From: Rhizobiaceae bacterium
Lineage (GTDB): Bacteria; Pseudomonadota; Alphaproteobacteria; Rhizobiales; Rhizobiaceae
NCBI GenBank assembly: GCA_030065115.1
Contig: JASJDO010000013.1
Span: 1-43,207, forward strand
DNA length: 43,207 nucleotides
Direction: 5' to 3'
Position 1 is the first letter of the stretch; each line of letters opens with the position of its first letter. The notes beneath the pieces are model-generated. The model searched no databases. It worked only from the letters and a program-made list of their open reading frames with translations, and had not been told where the DNA came from. This document shows positions 8,677 to 17,129 of the stretch, piece after piece. Both the position numbers and the translations under genes were made by a program.

Positions 8677-9363
8677 CTATTGCAGCGATGATACCGGTTC
8701 TCCACTGTTACGGGCAAGGTAGAATTCTGAAATCGCGATAAGCGTCTCGGCGCGTGTTTTCAGGTTTGGCGACTCCAGCAAAGCCTGTTTTTCTGCAGGC
8801 TCAAATGGGCTCATCATGCACAAAGCTGTAATCAACGTGTCGGTTTCTGTTTTCTCGACAGTTTCCCAATCCGCTTCCATGCCATTGGCTTGAAGATAGT
8901 TGCGAAATGCGGTCAGAACGCCCTCTCGATCGACATCATTTAGGTCGGTCGCCTGATCCAAATCGCTTATGTTCGCTTGATATTGCACCAATCGATAGAG
9001 CTTTGTGGTCTTAACCTCTTCAAGCAAAGTAAACCTGCAGACACCTGAAAGGCTTATCAGCAATCTCCCGTCACCAGATTCCTGACAGGCAGTGATCCGC
9101 CCAATACATCCGATTTGTGACAGTGCCTGCTGACCGTTTTCATCAGGTTGACCTTTGGGATTGGGTTGAATCATACCAATCAGCTTGTGATTCTGCATCG
9201 CATCACCAACCATCTGAAGGTAGCGTGGCTCGAAAATATTGAGAGGCAAATGACCTCCCGGCAAAAGCAATGCGCCGGTCAACGGAAAAATCGGCAAGAT
9301 TTCCGGAAAATCATCTGCATTGTGGTACGAGACATTTCCAGCCTGTATCAATTTCAGACTCAC
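8677..9363 (-). CDS. LON peptidase substrate-binding domain protein
   Basis: A 228-residue stand-alone version of the Lon protease N-terminal domain, lacking ATPase and protease parts. The fold signature is LPIFPLTGALLLPGGHLPLNIFEPRYLQMV near residues 23-53, followed by the IGMIQPNP and IGCIGRI strands and a helical C-terminus containing MMSPFEPAEKQALLE. The role of these proteins is not established; substrate or adaptor binding is assumed. The start is uncertain: GTG at 9363 sits in the 3' arm of a 10-bp inverted repeat and has a poorly placed ribosome site. TTG at 9351 would give the N-terminus (MIQAGN) closer to my memory of rhizobial homologues. It follows cnoX by 111 bases. Confidence 0.88.
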   Translation of the reverse strand: MSLKLIQAGNVSYHNADDFPEILPIFPLTGALLLPGGHLPLNIFEPRYLQMVGDAMQNHKLIGMIQPNPKGQPDENGQQALSQIGCIGRITACQESGDGRLLISLSGVCRFTLLEEVKTTKLYRLVQYQANISDLDQATDLNDVDREGVLTAFRNYLQANGMEADWETVEKTETDTLITALCMMSPFEPAEKQALLESPNLKTRAETLIAISEFYLARNSGEPVSSLQ

Positions 9364-9397
9364 ACTTCTTCAGTTGGCTCCCATTAAAAGAAGTGTG
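9361..9397 (-). promoter_or_regulatory. Stem-loop over the start region of the LON-domain gene
   Basis: CACACTTCTT (9361-9370) and AAGAAGTGTG (9388-9397) are perfect 10-bp arms around a 17-base loop. In the minus-strand transcript the 3' arm contains AAGAAG and the GUG start at 9363-9361, so the hairpin would hide the translation start. There is no U-tract, which argues against a terminator. The loop also holds a tiny ATG-GGA-GCC-AAC-TGA frame. The structure is seen; the regulatory role is inference. Confidence 0.4.
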
Positions 9398-9474
9398 TCA
9401 GACTCTTCAAAACTCAATAGCTTTGGTCAGAATGTCTCAGTTTTCTGCTGATATGCTTCATTTTGCTACAAAAA

Positions 9475-10446
9475 TTATGAAAACAACAGGGAAGAAAGCC
9501 TTCTGCGAGCAGAAACCGTGACCTCATCTGTTAAGCCCCACGCCTCAAAAAACTGAAGAAGTTGGGCTTTCGCTGCATCATCATTCCAGCCAGGCTTGCG
9601 CGTGATAATTTCCAACAGTGCATCGGCTGCCTCTTCCCGCTGACCTCCCGCATTGAGCGCAATCGCAAGGTCCATTCGGGTCTGATGATCATTGGGATCC
9701 GCATCCAGCTTTGCAACAAGTTCGGTATGATCGCCTAGACCTTCTGCCTGCTCTGCCAGATCAATTGCAGAAATCAGAGACGCAATCTCAGGTGCGGACA
9801 ATTGTTCTGGTTCGAGTTCTGCGATCAGCCCCTTGGCACCTTCTATATTCCCCTCGCCCAAATAAAGTTGCCCGACAGCAGATAATGCCTTTGTATTTTT
9901 CGGATCTGCCATCAGGATTTGACCGTATAAATGGTTGGCTTCTCCTACTGCTCCCTGATCTGCAAGCATTGCAGCTTGTTCCAGAAGCGCCTCAATCTGA
10001 GATTGCTGATCATCTGGGCCTGCAACTTTGGCAATGAATTCCCGGATTTCACCTTCGGGCTTTGCACCCATGAACATGTCAGCTGGGCGACCATTTACAA
10101 ATGCAACGACAGCGGGAATTGACTGAATTCCCATCTGACCCGGGATTTGCGGATGTTTATCGATGTCCATTTTGACAAGCTTGACCCTGCCTCTGGTCGC
10201 TGCGACCGCGGCCTCGAGCGCCGGTGCAAGCTGCTTGCAAGGGCCGCACCAGGGCGCCCAGAAATCGACCAGTACAGGCCGTTCCTGCGAGGCTTGAAAA
10301 ACTTCGGATACAAACTCTTCTGTAGAGATATCCTTAACAGGCTCAGCAGATTGCTGCCCGGATTGGGCGCTCATTCCGTCACCGCTGGCAAACGAAACGT
10401 TTGCGCTGTGTCCCGTTCCGCCAAATCCAAAATCATCATTGCTCAT
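9475..10446 (-). CDS. cnoX: Chaperedoxin CnoX (YbbN), thioredoxin-TPR protein
   Basis: A 323-residue protein with a disordered glycine/serine-rich start (1-35), a thioredoxin domain (about 40-140) and TPR-like helices to the end. The active site is FWAPWCGPCKQ, with Cys67 and Cys70. Family knowledge: CnoX holds unfolded proteins and passes them to GroEL or DnaK. E. coli CnoX lacks a full CxxC, while alphaproteobacterial (Caulobacter) CnoX keeps one and has reductase activity. The complete CGPC here predicts the latter type. The ATG overlaps the TAA of the upstream ProXp-ala gene in TAATG, implying translational coupling. The downstream LON-domain gene is 111 bases away. Confidence 0.92.
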   Translation of the reverse strand: MSNDDFGFGGTGHSANVSFASGDGMSAQSGQQSAEPVKDISTEEFVSEVFQASQERPVLVDFWAPWCGPCKQLAPALEAAVAATRGRVKLVKMDIDKHPQIPGQMGIQSIPAVVAFVNGRPADMFMGAKPEGEIREFIAKVAGPDDQQSQIEALLEQAAMLADQGAVGEANHLYGQILMADPKNTKALSAVGQLYLGEGNIEGAKGLIAELEPEQLSAPEIASLISAIDLAEQAEGLGDHTELVAKLDADPNDHQTRMDLAIALNAGGQREEAADALLEIITRKPGWNDDAAKAQLLQFFEAWGLTDEVTVSARRRLSSLLFS

Positions 10447-10955
10447 TATGCTTCTCCATCACCAGAAACCTGCACGATTTCAGGCACATGATTTACATGT
10501 TCCAGAAAACGAAGCAAATCTTCCCTCGAAATCGTCGTCGTCGCCTCATTTGTCAGAGGGTGGCAGTTGATCTGATCATATCTGAGCAAAGGCTCGTCGA
10601 TGATCACTTTTACTCTACCTTCCGCATCATTCATTGGTGCAAATGCTGTAACGGACCCTGGCTGGACGCCCAGCAATTCCATAAGCGCTTCCGGTTTACC
10701 AAATGATACCCTTCCTGAAGCACCTATTAATCCATGAACGTGATTGAGCCTGATTTGAGCCACACCTTCGGCAACGATCAAAAAAAAGTTGCCCTTTTTG
10801 TCTTTGAGGAACAGGTTTTTGGTGTGCCCACCGGGAATATCCTGCTTGATTTTTGATGATTCTTCGACGGTGAATACCGCTTCATGATCATAAGTCTTGG
10901 TTTCAATTCCCAGCTTTGAAAGCAGATCGAAAAGGTCTTGGCGTGATGCAGGCAT
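10446..10955 (-). CDS. Prolyl-tRNA editing deacylase, ProXp-ala/PrdX type
   Basis: A free-standing trans-editing enzyme that hydrolyses Ala-tRNA(Pro), made when prolyl-tRNA synthetase mischarges alanine. The 169-residue product is a single YbaK/INS-like domain: GGHTKNLFLKDKKGN near residues 42-56 contains the conserved Lys, followed by QIRLNHVHGLIGASGRVSFG, a GSVTAFAPMND loop, and the C-terminal CHPLTNEATTTI motif. It fits ProXp-ala better than YbaK (Cys deacylase) because of the KNLFLKD and HPLTN motifs; that distinction is from memory. Its stop overlaps the cnoX start (TAATG), so it heads a minus-strand unit with cnoX. Confidence 0.85.
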   Translation of the reverse strand: MPASRQDLFDLLSKLGIETKTYDHEAVFTVEESSKIKQDIPGGHTKNLFLKDKKGNFFLIVAEGVAQIRLNHVHGLIGASGRVSFGKPEALMELLGVQPGSVTAFAPMNDAEGRVKVIIDEPLLRYDQINCHPLTNEATTTISREDLLRFLEHVNHVPEIVQVSGDGEA

Positions 10956-11050
10956 GGTCGTCTCCAGTTGCGAATGCTCTATGCTGGCAGCGAAAAGATT
11001 TCAATAGGTCAAAAAATTTCATAACTGGTGACCATGTTACAGAAAAGCTA

Positions 11051-11078
11051 TTGCATTTCAGGCAAGCTTGCGTCATAG
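11051..11078 (+). promoter_or_regulatory. Possible promoter of the tRNA-Gly gene
   Basis: TTGCAT (11051-11056), a 16-base spacer and TCATAG (11073-11078) lie 26 bases before the tRNA. The match is modest. It is offered because stable RNA genes need their own promoter and the neighbouring gene is divergent. Confidence 0.3.
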
Positions 11079-11104
11079 AAGCGGCTCGGAGCGTTATCGC
11101 GTAT

Positions 11105-11179
11105 GCGGGCGTAGCTCAGGGGTAGAGCATCACCTTGCCAAGGTGAGGGTCGTGAGTTCGAATCTCATCGCCCGCTCCA
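11105..11179 (+). tRNA. tRNA-Gly (anticodon GCC)
   Basis: The sequence folds as a full cloverleaf. The acceptor stem is GCGGGCG (11105-11111) with CGCCCGC (11169-11175). The D stem is GCTC/GAGC (11114-11117, 11125-11128). The anticodon stem is TCACC/GGTGA (11130-11134, 11142-11146) with loop TTGCCAA, giving anticodon GCC at 11137-11139. The variable loop is GGGTC, and the T stem is GTGAG/CTCAT around TTCGAAT. Discriminator T (11176) is followed by an encoded CCA (11177-11179). It reads GGC and GGU glycine codons. Confidence 0.98.
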
Positions 11180-11280
11180 TTTTCTCTTCTCATATATTTA
11201 GTTGGATCAGGCTTACTCATTTTCCACACAAGAGTAATATGTCTTGGTAAGCCATTGATTTGTTTTACAGGGACAGTCCG

Positions 11281-11494
11281 AATGCTCACATCCGATGAAG
11301 AACGCATAACCCATCTGGAAGAAGAAGTTGCTCACCTGCGCCTGGCAAATGATGAATTGTCTTCAGAAATCCTGCTGCAAATGCGGAAAATCGAGAAATT
11401 GGAGAAAATGCTTCGAAATCTGGAAGCCAAACAGTCCGGTCTTGAGGAGCGTCTTGATAATCCGGCCATTGATGAGCGCCCGCCCCATTGGTAA
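11281..11494 (+). CDS. slyX: SlyX family protein
   Basis: A 70-residue protein that is nearly all coiled coil: repeated hydrophobic heptads from ITHLEEEVAHLRLANDE through MRKIEKLEKMLRNLEAK, ending in the SlyX hallmark DERPPHW. The molecular function of SlyX is not known. ATG at 11281 is preferred over an in-frame TTG at 11255, since MLTSDEERITHLE is the usual type of start and GGGAC lies upstream. The MOSC-domain gene begins three bases after its stop, so the two are probably cotranscribed. Confidence 0.9.
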
Positions 11495-11497
11495 CCC

Positions 11498-11977
11498 ATG
11501 TTGACACTCAAGGAACTGACATCGCGCCATGCCCAAAGCGGCGTTGTTGAATGTATCGGTTTACGGCCAAACCGCCGTAGCCCGTTAACAAGGGTCGACA
11601 GTGCAATCATCGATCTGAACGGCCTGCAGGGTGATCATTATTCCGGGACAGGAAAGCGCGCGATCACACTCATTCAATACGAGCATCTTCCGGTCATTGC
11701 AGCACTCTTGGCGCGTGAAGAAGTTGACTCGTTCCTTTTGCGCAGAAACATCGTGATAAGCGGGATCAATCTTCTGAGCCTTCGCGGAACACGGTTCAAG
11801 ATTGGCTCCGCAGAACTGGAAGGAACCGGCATTTGTGCGCCCTGTAGCCGAATGGAAGAGGTTTTCGGACATGGCGGGTATAATGCAGTACGAGGTCATG
11901 GAGGCATAACCGCAAAAGTGGTAAAAAGCGGAGCAGTTGCGGTCGGTGAAAAAGTGTTCGCCATAAAGTCCGCTTAG
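11498..11977 (+). CDS. MOSC domain-containing protein
   Basis: A 159-residue single-domain MOSC protein (molybdenum cofactor sulfurase C-terminal type). The family uses a conserved cysteine to carry sulfur or bind Moco. Visible family features are the N-terminal VECIGLRPNRRSP strand, LNGLQGDHYSG, RAITLIQYEHLPVI, LRRNIVISGINLLSL, and GICAPCSRMEEVFG, whose cysteines include the conserved one. FG..GYNAVRGHGGITAKV completes the motif. It follows slyX immediately. The substrate is unknown; bacterial stand-alone MOSC proteins include YiiM-like reductase partners. Confidence 0.9.
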   Translation: MLTLKELTSRHAQSGVVECIGLRPNRRSPLTRVDSAIIDLNGLQGDHYSGTGKRAITLIQYEHLPVIAALLAREEVDSFLLRRNIVISGINLLSLRGTRFKIGSAELEGTGICAPCSRMEEVFGHGGYNAVRGHGGITAKVVKSGAVAVGEKVFAIKSA

Positions 11978-12043
11978 CCTTTGCAATTGGTCCAATTGCG
12001 CGTTAAAAGCCCGGGTGCAACCGAACATTAGTCGGGAAATAAG

Positions 12044-13834
12044 TTGGCAAATCCCAAAACAACAAGTGTGGCAAATGATGAAACGCTGATGACCGTAAAG
12101 CGGGTAATCCGCGAAAACTGGCGTCGGTATTTCAAGCAGTACTTGTTGGCTTTTGCTATGCTTGTAGCAGTTGCAGCGGCGACAGCATTTCCTGCTTGGA
12201 TTATTCGTGACATTGTTAACGATGTATTCGTTCGTCAGGATTTACAAGCCGCCTACCTTATTGCAGCAGCTGTCTTCATTGCCTTTGCAGTTCGTGGCTT
12301 CGCAACTTACGGCTATCTCTACGTTTTGGGGAAAATCGGCAACAACATTGTCGCCACCTATCAACGCAAGGTATTCGCCCAACTGCTCCGACTTGGCGTT
12401 GAGTTCCATAAATCCAATCGCTCAACTTATCTCGTTAGTCATATCAATCAAAACATTGTCGGCATGAGGACCATGCTGAACGACATTGTGACAATGTTTG
12501 CCCGCGATCTGTTCACACTAATTGCGCTTATTGCTGTGATGATCATCCAGGATCCGTATATGTCGATAATATCGGTGGCTGTTTTGCCTGTCATCGCTTT
12601 GATTATGGGTAAATATGTCCGACGGATTCGAAAAGTTGCACGTGAACAGGTGGACCTTAATGCCCGCGTGAGTTCTGCATTTATTGAAAACTCGCAGGGA
12701 ATGGAAATCGTAAAGAGCTTCACCATGGAAGAGCAGATGAGCAAAAAGCTCTACGATCTTACAGCTGCAGCAGAGACCCGCTCAAACCAGATTGTTCGAC
12801 TCAACGCAAAGGCAAAGCCGCCAACCGAAATACTGGCCGGATTTGCAATTGCATCTGTTGTGGCATTTGGCGGATATCGAGTTGCCGAGCTTGGCCATGA
12901 TGTTGGTTCACTATTGTCGTTTCTAACGGCGGCAATGCTTGCCTATGAACCAGCGAGAAAGCTTGCAAGTTTCCGCGTGCAGTTTGAGAAGAATGTTGTA
13001 AACGCCCGCATGTTGTTTGAGTTTCTTGACCGGCCTCCCCGTCAGGCAGACAAACCGGGAGCCGAATCGGTTTCGTTTGAAAACGCAGATATCTCCTTCG
13101 AAAACGTACATTTCGCTTACCAGGATGATGAGCCGATCCTGAATGGTGTGTCCATAAAGGCCAAGTCTGGCGAAACCACCGCACTTGTGGGTCCGTCGGG
13201 CGGCGGTAAATCCACCATGATCGCGCTTGTTCAACGCTTCTTTGACATTCATGAAGGTGAAATCCGGGTGGATGGCAAGGACATCACGCAGATCACGGCT
13301 GAAAGTTTGCGCAAATCCATAGCTTATGTATCCCAACAACCCATCCTATTCGAGGGCAGCGTTCTCGAGAACATCCGTTTTGGTCGCCCCGATGCAACCG
13401 ACGAACAAGTCTTTGAAGCGGCAAGACAGGCTCAGGCCCACGAGTTTATCCTTGAGCAGCCAGATGGTTATGACACGATGGTGGGCGAGTTGGGCGGCAA
13501 TTTGTCGGGCGGTCAGCGACAGCGACTATCAATTGCCCGCGCCTTTTTGCGCAATGCGCCCATTTTGCTTTTGGATGAAGCAACATCAGCTTTGGACAAT
13601 GAGTCGGAGCGTCTGGTTCAGCAAGCGCTAGAAAAACTGGTTGAAGGGCGCACAACCATTGTGATCGCACACCGTCTTTCCACAATTCGCGATGCAGACA
13701 AGATTTATGTCATTGAGAATGGCAGGGTAACCCAGGAGGGCAAACACGCCACATTGATGAAAAAGAAGACGGGGACTTATGCTCGCCTTCACAGCAACCA
13801 CGATAAATCGGATACGATCAAGGAAGCATCATGA
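12044..13834 (+). CDS. ABC exporter, fused permease and ATPase (MsbA-like)
   Basis: A half-size ABC exporter of 596 residues: about six membrane helices in residues 30-320, then the nucleotide-binding domain. Walker A is ALVGPSGGGKSTM (near 381-393), the signature is LSGGQRQRLSIARA, Walker B is ILLLDEATSAL, and the H-loop is IVIAHRLSTI. MsbA relatives flip lipid A or other lipids; the substrate here cannot be fixed. Start: TTG at 12044 with GGGAA five bases upstream; GTG at 12068 and ATG at 12089 are alternatives in frame. Its TGA overlaps the dapB ATG in ATGA (13831-13834), so it opens a coupled operon with dapB and gpmA. Confidence 0.93.
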   Translation: MANPKTTSVANDETLMTVKRVIRENWRRYFKQYLLAFAMLVAVAAATAFPAWIIRDIVNDVFVRQDLQAAYLIAAAVFIAFAVRGFATYGYLYVLGKIGNNIVATYQRKVFAQLLRLGVEFHKSNRSTYLVSHINQNIVGMRTMLNDIVTMFARDLFTLIALIAVMIIQDPYMSIISVAVLPVIALIMGKYVRRIRKVAREQVDLNARVSSAFIENSQGMEIVKSFTMEEQMSKKLYDLTAAAETRSNQIVRLNAKAKPPTEILAGFAIASVVAFGGYRVAELGHDVGSLLSFLTAAMLAYEPARKLASFRVQFEKNVVNARMLFEFLDRPPRQADKPGAESVSFENADISFENVHFAYQDDEPILNGVSIKAKSGETTALVGPSGGGKSTMIALVQRFFDIHEGEIRVDGKDITQITAESLRKSIAYVSQQPILFEGSVLENIRFGRPDATDEQVFEAARQAQAHEFILEQPDGYDTMVGELGGNLSGGQRQRLSIARAFLRNAPILLLDEATSALDNESERLVQQALEKLVEGRTTIVIAHRLSTIRDADKIYVIENGRVTQEGKHATLMKKKTGTYARLHSNHDKSDTIKEAS

Positions 13835-14640
13835 AAACATTGAAATTGACTGTATGTGGTGCTGCCGGGCGAATGGGTGCAGCGCTTATCCGCGCGATTG
13901 ACGAAAACAGTGAAACCGAACTGGTCTGCGCTTTGGAAAGAAGCGGTTCAGACAAAATCGGTTACGATTCAGGCACTCTTTCCGGCATTGGTGAGAACAA
14001 TATATCAGTCTCTGACGATTTGGATAATGCGATTGAAATCAGCGACGGGCTTATCGATTTCACAGCTCCTGCAGCAAGCATTGCACTTGCGCAAAAGCTA
14101 TCCGGTACCGACTGTTTTCAGGTAATAGGAACAACAGGTTTTACACAGAATGAAGATGCGGAACTGTCAAAGGCAGCGGAAACAGCAACCATTCTGAAAT
14201 CTGGTAATATGAGCCTCGGTGTCAATCTTCTTGCGGCTCTGGTTGAAAAAGCTGCGGCATCGCTCGCGGCCGAAGACTTTGATATTGAAGTTTTGGAAAT
14301 GCATCACAAGCACAAGGTAGACGCGCCATCAGGAACTGCGCTTTTGCTTGGTAACGCAGCCGCCAAAGGAAGGGGCATAGACCTTCAGGACAATTCAGTG
14401 CGCACCCGCGACGGAATTACCGGTGCACGCGAAAAAGGAACCATTGGTTTTGCAACGCTTCGTGGCGGCGCAGTGATCGGCGATCATTCAGTGATGTTTG
14501 CAGGAGAAAGCGAGCGGATCGAGCTAAGCCATTTTGCGCAAGATCGATCGCTATTTGCCCGAGGTGCAGTTAAGGCAGCCACATGGGTAAACGACAAACC
14601 ACATGGTCTTTATTCAATGCGCGATGTATTGGGACTCTAA
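13831..14640 (+). CDS. dapB: 4-hydroxy-tetrahydrodipicolinate reductase
   Basis: Reduces 4-hydroxy-tetrahydrodipicolinate with NAD(P)H on the lysine and meso-diaminopimelate route, feeding peptidoglycan. The 269-residue product has the dinucleotide motif [13 protein letters not shown] (8-20), IDFTAP, VIGTTGF, and the active-site block [15 protein letters not shown] with His158/His159 and Lys162. Length is typical. The start codon overlaps the stop of the ABC exporter (ATGA), giving translational coupling. gpmA begins 23 bases after its stop. Confidence 0.97.
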   Translation: MKTLKLTVCGAAGRMGAALIRAIDENSETELVCALERSGSDKIGYDSGTLSGIGENNISVSDDLDNAIEISDGLIDFTAPAASIALAQKLSGTDCFQVIGTTGFTQNEDAELSKAAETATILKSGNMSLGVNLLAALVEKAAASLAAEDFDIEVLEMHHKHKVDAPSGTALLLGNAAAKGRGIDLQDNSVRTRDGITGAREKGTIGFATLRGGAVIGDHSVMFAGESERIELSHFAQDRSLFARGAVKAATWVNDKPHGLYSMRDVLGL

Positions 14641-14663
14641 TTCATATAAGTGGAAATTTGAGA

Positions 14664-15296
14664 ATGGAAAGAACGCTAGTATTGGTCCGACACGGACAGA
14701 GCGAATGGAATCTTAAAAACCTTTTTACCGGCTGGCGCGATCCCGACCTAACGGAAAAGGGCCATGAGGAAGCGAAAGCAGCTGGCAGAATTCTGGGCGA
14801 GCGCGGCATCAAGTTTGATGTTGCATTCACAAGCGACCTTCAACGTGCACAAAAAACCTGCCAACATATACTGGATGGTGTGGGGCAACCTGATCTGCAG
14901 ACCATTGAGGATCAGGCTTTGAACGAAAGAAATTATGGCGATCTGGCCGGCCTGAACAAGGATGATGCCCGGGAAAAATGGGGTGAAGAGCAAGTGCATA
15001 TTTGGCGCCGTTCCTATGACACACCGCCTCCTGGTGACGACGGTGAAAGTCTAAAGGATACAGGCGCTCGTGTTTGGCCTTATTACATGAACGAAATCCT
15101 TCCGCGCGCTATGGCGGGCGAGACAGTTCTCGTTGCGGCTCATGGCAACTCGCTGCGTTCGCTGGTGATGGTCCTCGATCGCATGACTACCGAAACCATT
15201 ACAAGCCTCAACCTGGCAACGGGTGTGCCAATGATTTACAAGCTGAATGGAGATACGACTGTTGCTTCAAAAGAAATTGTGGAGCTCGACGCTTGA
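14664..15296 (+). CDS. gpmA: 2,3-bisphosphoglycerate-dependent phosphoglycerate mutase
   Basis: Interconverts 3- and 2-phosphoglycerate in glycolysis and gluconeogenesis. The 210-residue product has [10 protein letters not shown] with the phospho-acceptor His10, the family block [20 protein letters not shown], and [10 protein letters not shown] with the second catalytic His. It is shorter than the roughly 250-residue E. coli enzyme, as I recall for rhizobial versions. ATG at 14664 is chosen because the next in-frame ATG upstream (14583) lies inside dapB and would add an unrelated tail. Its TGA overlaps the TTG of the next gene in TTGA. Confidence 0.96.
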   Translation: MERTLVLVRHGQSEWNLKNLFTGWRDPDLTEKGHEEAKAAGRILGERGIKFDVAFTSDLQRAQKTCQHILDGVGQPDLQTIEDQALNERNYGDLAGLNKDDAREKWGEEQVHIWRRSYDTPPPGDDGESLKDTGARVWPYYMNEILPRAMAGETVLVAAHGNSLRSLVMVLDRMTTETITSLNLATGVPMIYKLNGDTTVASKEIVELDA

Positions 15297-15748
15297 GCGA
15301 GTCCAAACATCCAGCAGAAGTACTTTTCAGTGAAGGACATCCGCTGACTGCGGCCTTAAACATGAAGTTTATACCCGTCGGTGAAAGCAGCTTACGAGTG
15401 GAGCTCGACGCACCGGAGAGTTTCGCAGATTCCAACGGCTCCCATACGCATAGTGGTTTTTCAACATTGCTACTCGATACTGTTCTAGGATCGTGCGCGA
15501 TTGGTAAACTCGAGAAAATGCAACCAATTGCAACGATTAAGCTCACCTGCAATCATTTGAGAAGAATAATAATTGGTGACGCGATATACTGCCTCGCAGA
15601 ATGGAACGGGGAAGAGAATTCTGTTTCATTCGTGGGTGGAGAAATTCGTCGCCAGAAAGATGACCAGTTGCTTTCAACCGCTATTGGAACCTTCATGATT
15701 GGAACCGCTTCACGTCCCCTAGCAGAAAAGAGCGGTGAAGCACAATGA
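15293..15748 (+). CDS. PaaI-like hotdog thioesterase (first of a tandem pair)
   Basis: A 151-residue hotdog-fold protein of the PaaI/YdiI group, expected to hydrolyse an acyl-CoA. The helix and catalytic region reads [16 protein letters not shown], where most relatives have HGG; the Asp of LLLD is kept. The TTG at 15293 is selected as start: it overlaps the gpmA stop (TTGA) and has GGAG eight bases upstream (15281-15284). The next ATG is only at 15362 and would cut into the domain. Its TGA overlaps the next gene in ATGA. Substrate unknown. Confidence 0.82.
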   Translation: MSESKHPAEVLFSEGHPLTAALNMKFIPVGESSLRVELDAPESFADSNGSHTHSGFSTLLLDTVLGSCAIGKLEKMQPIATIKLTCNHLRRIIIGDAIYCLAEWNGEENSVSFVGGEIRRQKDDQLLSTAIGTFMIGTASRPLAEKSGEAQ

Positions 15749-16125
15749 CTGTAGATTTTCAGTCAAATGTATCAGAATGGCTTGCTGCAGAAGCGCTGCC
15801 AGAGCAAGGAAGATACAAGACCAGTTTCAAAACACACCATCTCGGGAATATTTTCATCAAGTCACTTCACGGCGGGGTAACCGGCGCCTTTATGGAACTC
15901 GCCGCTGAGGCAATTACCCGCGAAACTCTTGATCAGAGCGCTGATTTGATGATCACCAGCGCATCAATCGATTACCTGAGAATCACAAAGGATGTCGATT
16001 TGCACGCACGGGCGCAAATTGTGAGATCAAGTCGCAGACTTTCTATTGTTGACGTGGAGTGCTGGCAGGACTCAGAGGAGATTCCGGTCGCACGCGGTGT
16101 CATTACCATCAAGGTTACAACCTGA
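15745..16125 (+). CDS. PaaI-like hotdog thioesterase (second of a tandem pair)
   Basis: A 126-residue hotdog protein. The conserved block is IKSLHGGVTGAFMELAAEAI, with intact HGG and a Glu at the catalytic Asp position; SIDYLRITKDVDLHARAQIV and RRLSIVDVECWQD are typical hotdog strands. The ATG overlaps the stop of the previous hotdog gene (ATGA), so the two are translationally coupled and may form a mixed oligomer. It ends the operon that starts at the ABC exporter. The downstream gene is convergent, 25 bases away. Substrate unknown. Confidence 0.82.
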   Translation: MTVDFQSNVSEWLAAEALPEQGRYKTSFKTHHLGNIFIKSLHGGVTGAFMELAAEAITRETLDQSADLMITSASIDYLRITKDVDLHARAQIVRSSRRLSIVDVECWQDSEEIPVARGVITIKVTT

Positions 16126-16150
16126 TAGTCTGGCAATACCATCTGACCTA

Positions 16151-17068
16151 TCAGGCTGCGGTTACGCCCGCTTCCCAACCAAGCATCGCGCGCTTTCGGG
16201 TCAAGCCCCAGTGATAGCCGGTTAGCGCACCAGATTTTCCAAGGGCCCTGTGACAGGGAACAACGAAGGAAATCGGGTTCTTGCCAACTGCTGCGCCGAC
16301 CGCGCGTACCGCCTTCGGATTTTCAATTGCATCTGCGATATCAGTATAGGTCCGTGCTTCACCCATTGGAATTGAAAGAAGCGTGTCCCATACCCGTATT
16401 TGAAAATCTGTTCCAATGAGTGTCACTCTCAATGGTTGATCCTTCGCCCAGTGTTCAGGTTTGAAAATTCGCACGGCAAACTCTGAAGTGATGCTGCTGT
16501 TTTCCTCATATTTGGCCTCCGGCCATCGCCCCTTCATGTCTTCCAGAGCAAGCACTTCTTCTCCGGCATCGCAGAAAGCGACACCCACAAGGGACGAAAC
16601 GCCATTGACCAAGGTTGTCATTACCAGCGCCTGACCAAAAGGACATGCATGATACCCGTAGCATATCACCAATCCGCCGCCTCTCGCTTTCCAGACACCA
16701 GGCGGCATTGCTTCATGTGTTACAAACAAGTCGTGGAGACGGGAAGGTGATGAAAGACCAAGTTCGAAACTTGCGTCAAGCAAAGGAAGACCCTCATCGC
16801 GCAGCAATCGCTTTGCATGGTCGAGAGTTATCGCCTGGCTGAATGCTTTCGGAGAAATTCCGGCCCAACGCGTGAACAATTTTTGCGTGGCGGTTTCACC
16901 CAACTCCAGATGCGAGGCGAGCGCAGAAAGGCTTGGTTGTTCCTGCCAGTTACAAGTCAGGTATTCGATTGCCTTCCGCACAAGCGCATAGTCGCCATCA
17001 CGTGAGTCCGGCTTCAGAATATGACCACCATAACGAAGGGCTTTAGGGCTGTGTAGATCGTGTTTCAT
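16151..17068 (-). CDS. Ada-like methylated-DNA-protein cysteine methyltransferase with AraC domain
   Basis: A two-domain repair protein of 305 residues. Residues about 30-115 are an AraC/XylS helix-turn-helix (QPSLSALASHLELG, DASFELGLSSPSRLHDLF). Residues about 130-300 are an O6-alkylguanine methyltransferase with VVPCHRALGK, where Cys272 accepts the methyl group, followed by LTGYHWGLTRKRAML. It lacks the N-terminal zinc-cysteine domain that removes methylphosphotriesters in E. coli Ada, so the classic Ada switch is absent. It may still be a regulator of its own repair response. Convergent with the hotdog pair. Confidence 0.9.
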   Translation of the reverse strand: MKHDLHSPKALRYGGHILKPDSRDGDYALVRKAIEYLTCNWQEQPSLSALASHLELGETATQKLFTRWAGISPKAFSQAITLDHAKRLLRDEGLPLLDASFELGLSSPSRLHDLFVTHEAMPPGVWKARGGGLVICYGYHACPFGQALVMTTLVNGVSSLVGVAFCDAGEEVLALEDMKGRWPEAKYEENSSITSEFAVRIFKPEHWAKDQPLRVTLIGTDFQIRVWDTLLSIPMGEARTYTDIADAIENPKAVRAVGAAVGKNPISFVVPCHRALGKSGALTGYHWGLTRKRAMLGWEAGVTAA

Positions 17069-17129
17069 GATCGCAAACCTAACGGCTGGGTAAACGCATC
17101 GCCACCCGAAACTTGCGCAAGCTTGGCCT

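Noticed and set aside
9361-9397. Inverted repeat as a terminator for cnoX
   Set aside because: No U-run follows on the minus strand, and the stem covers the next gene's start; kept as a regulatory candidate instead.
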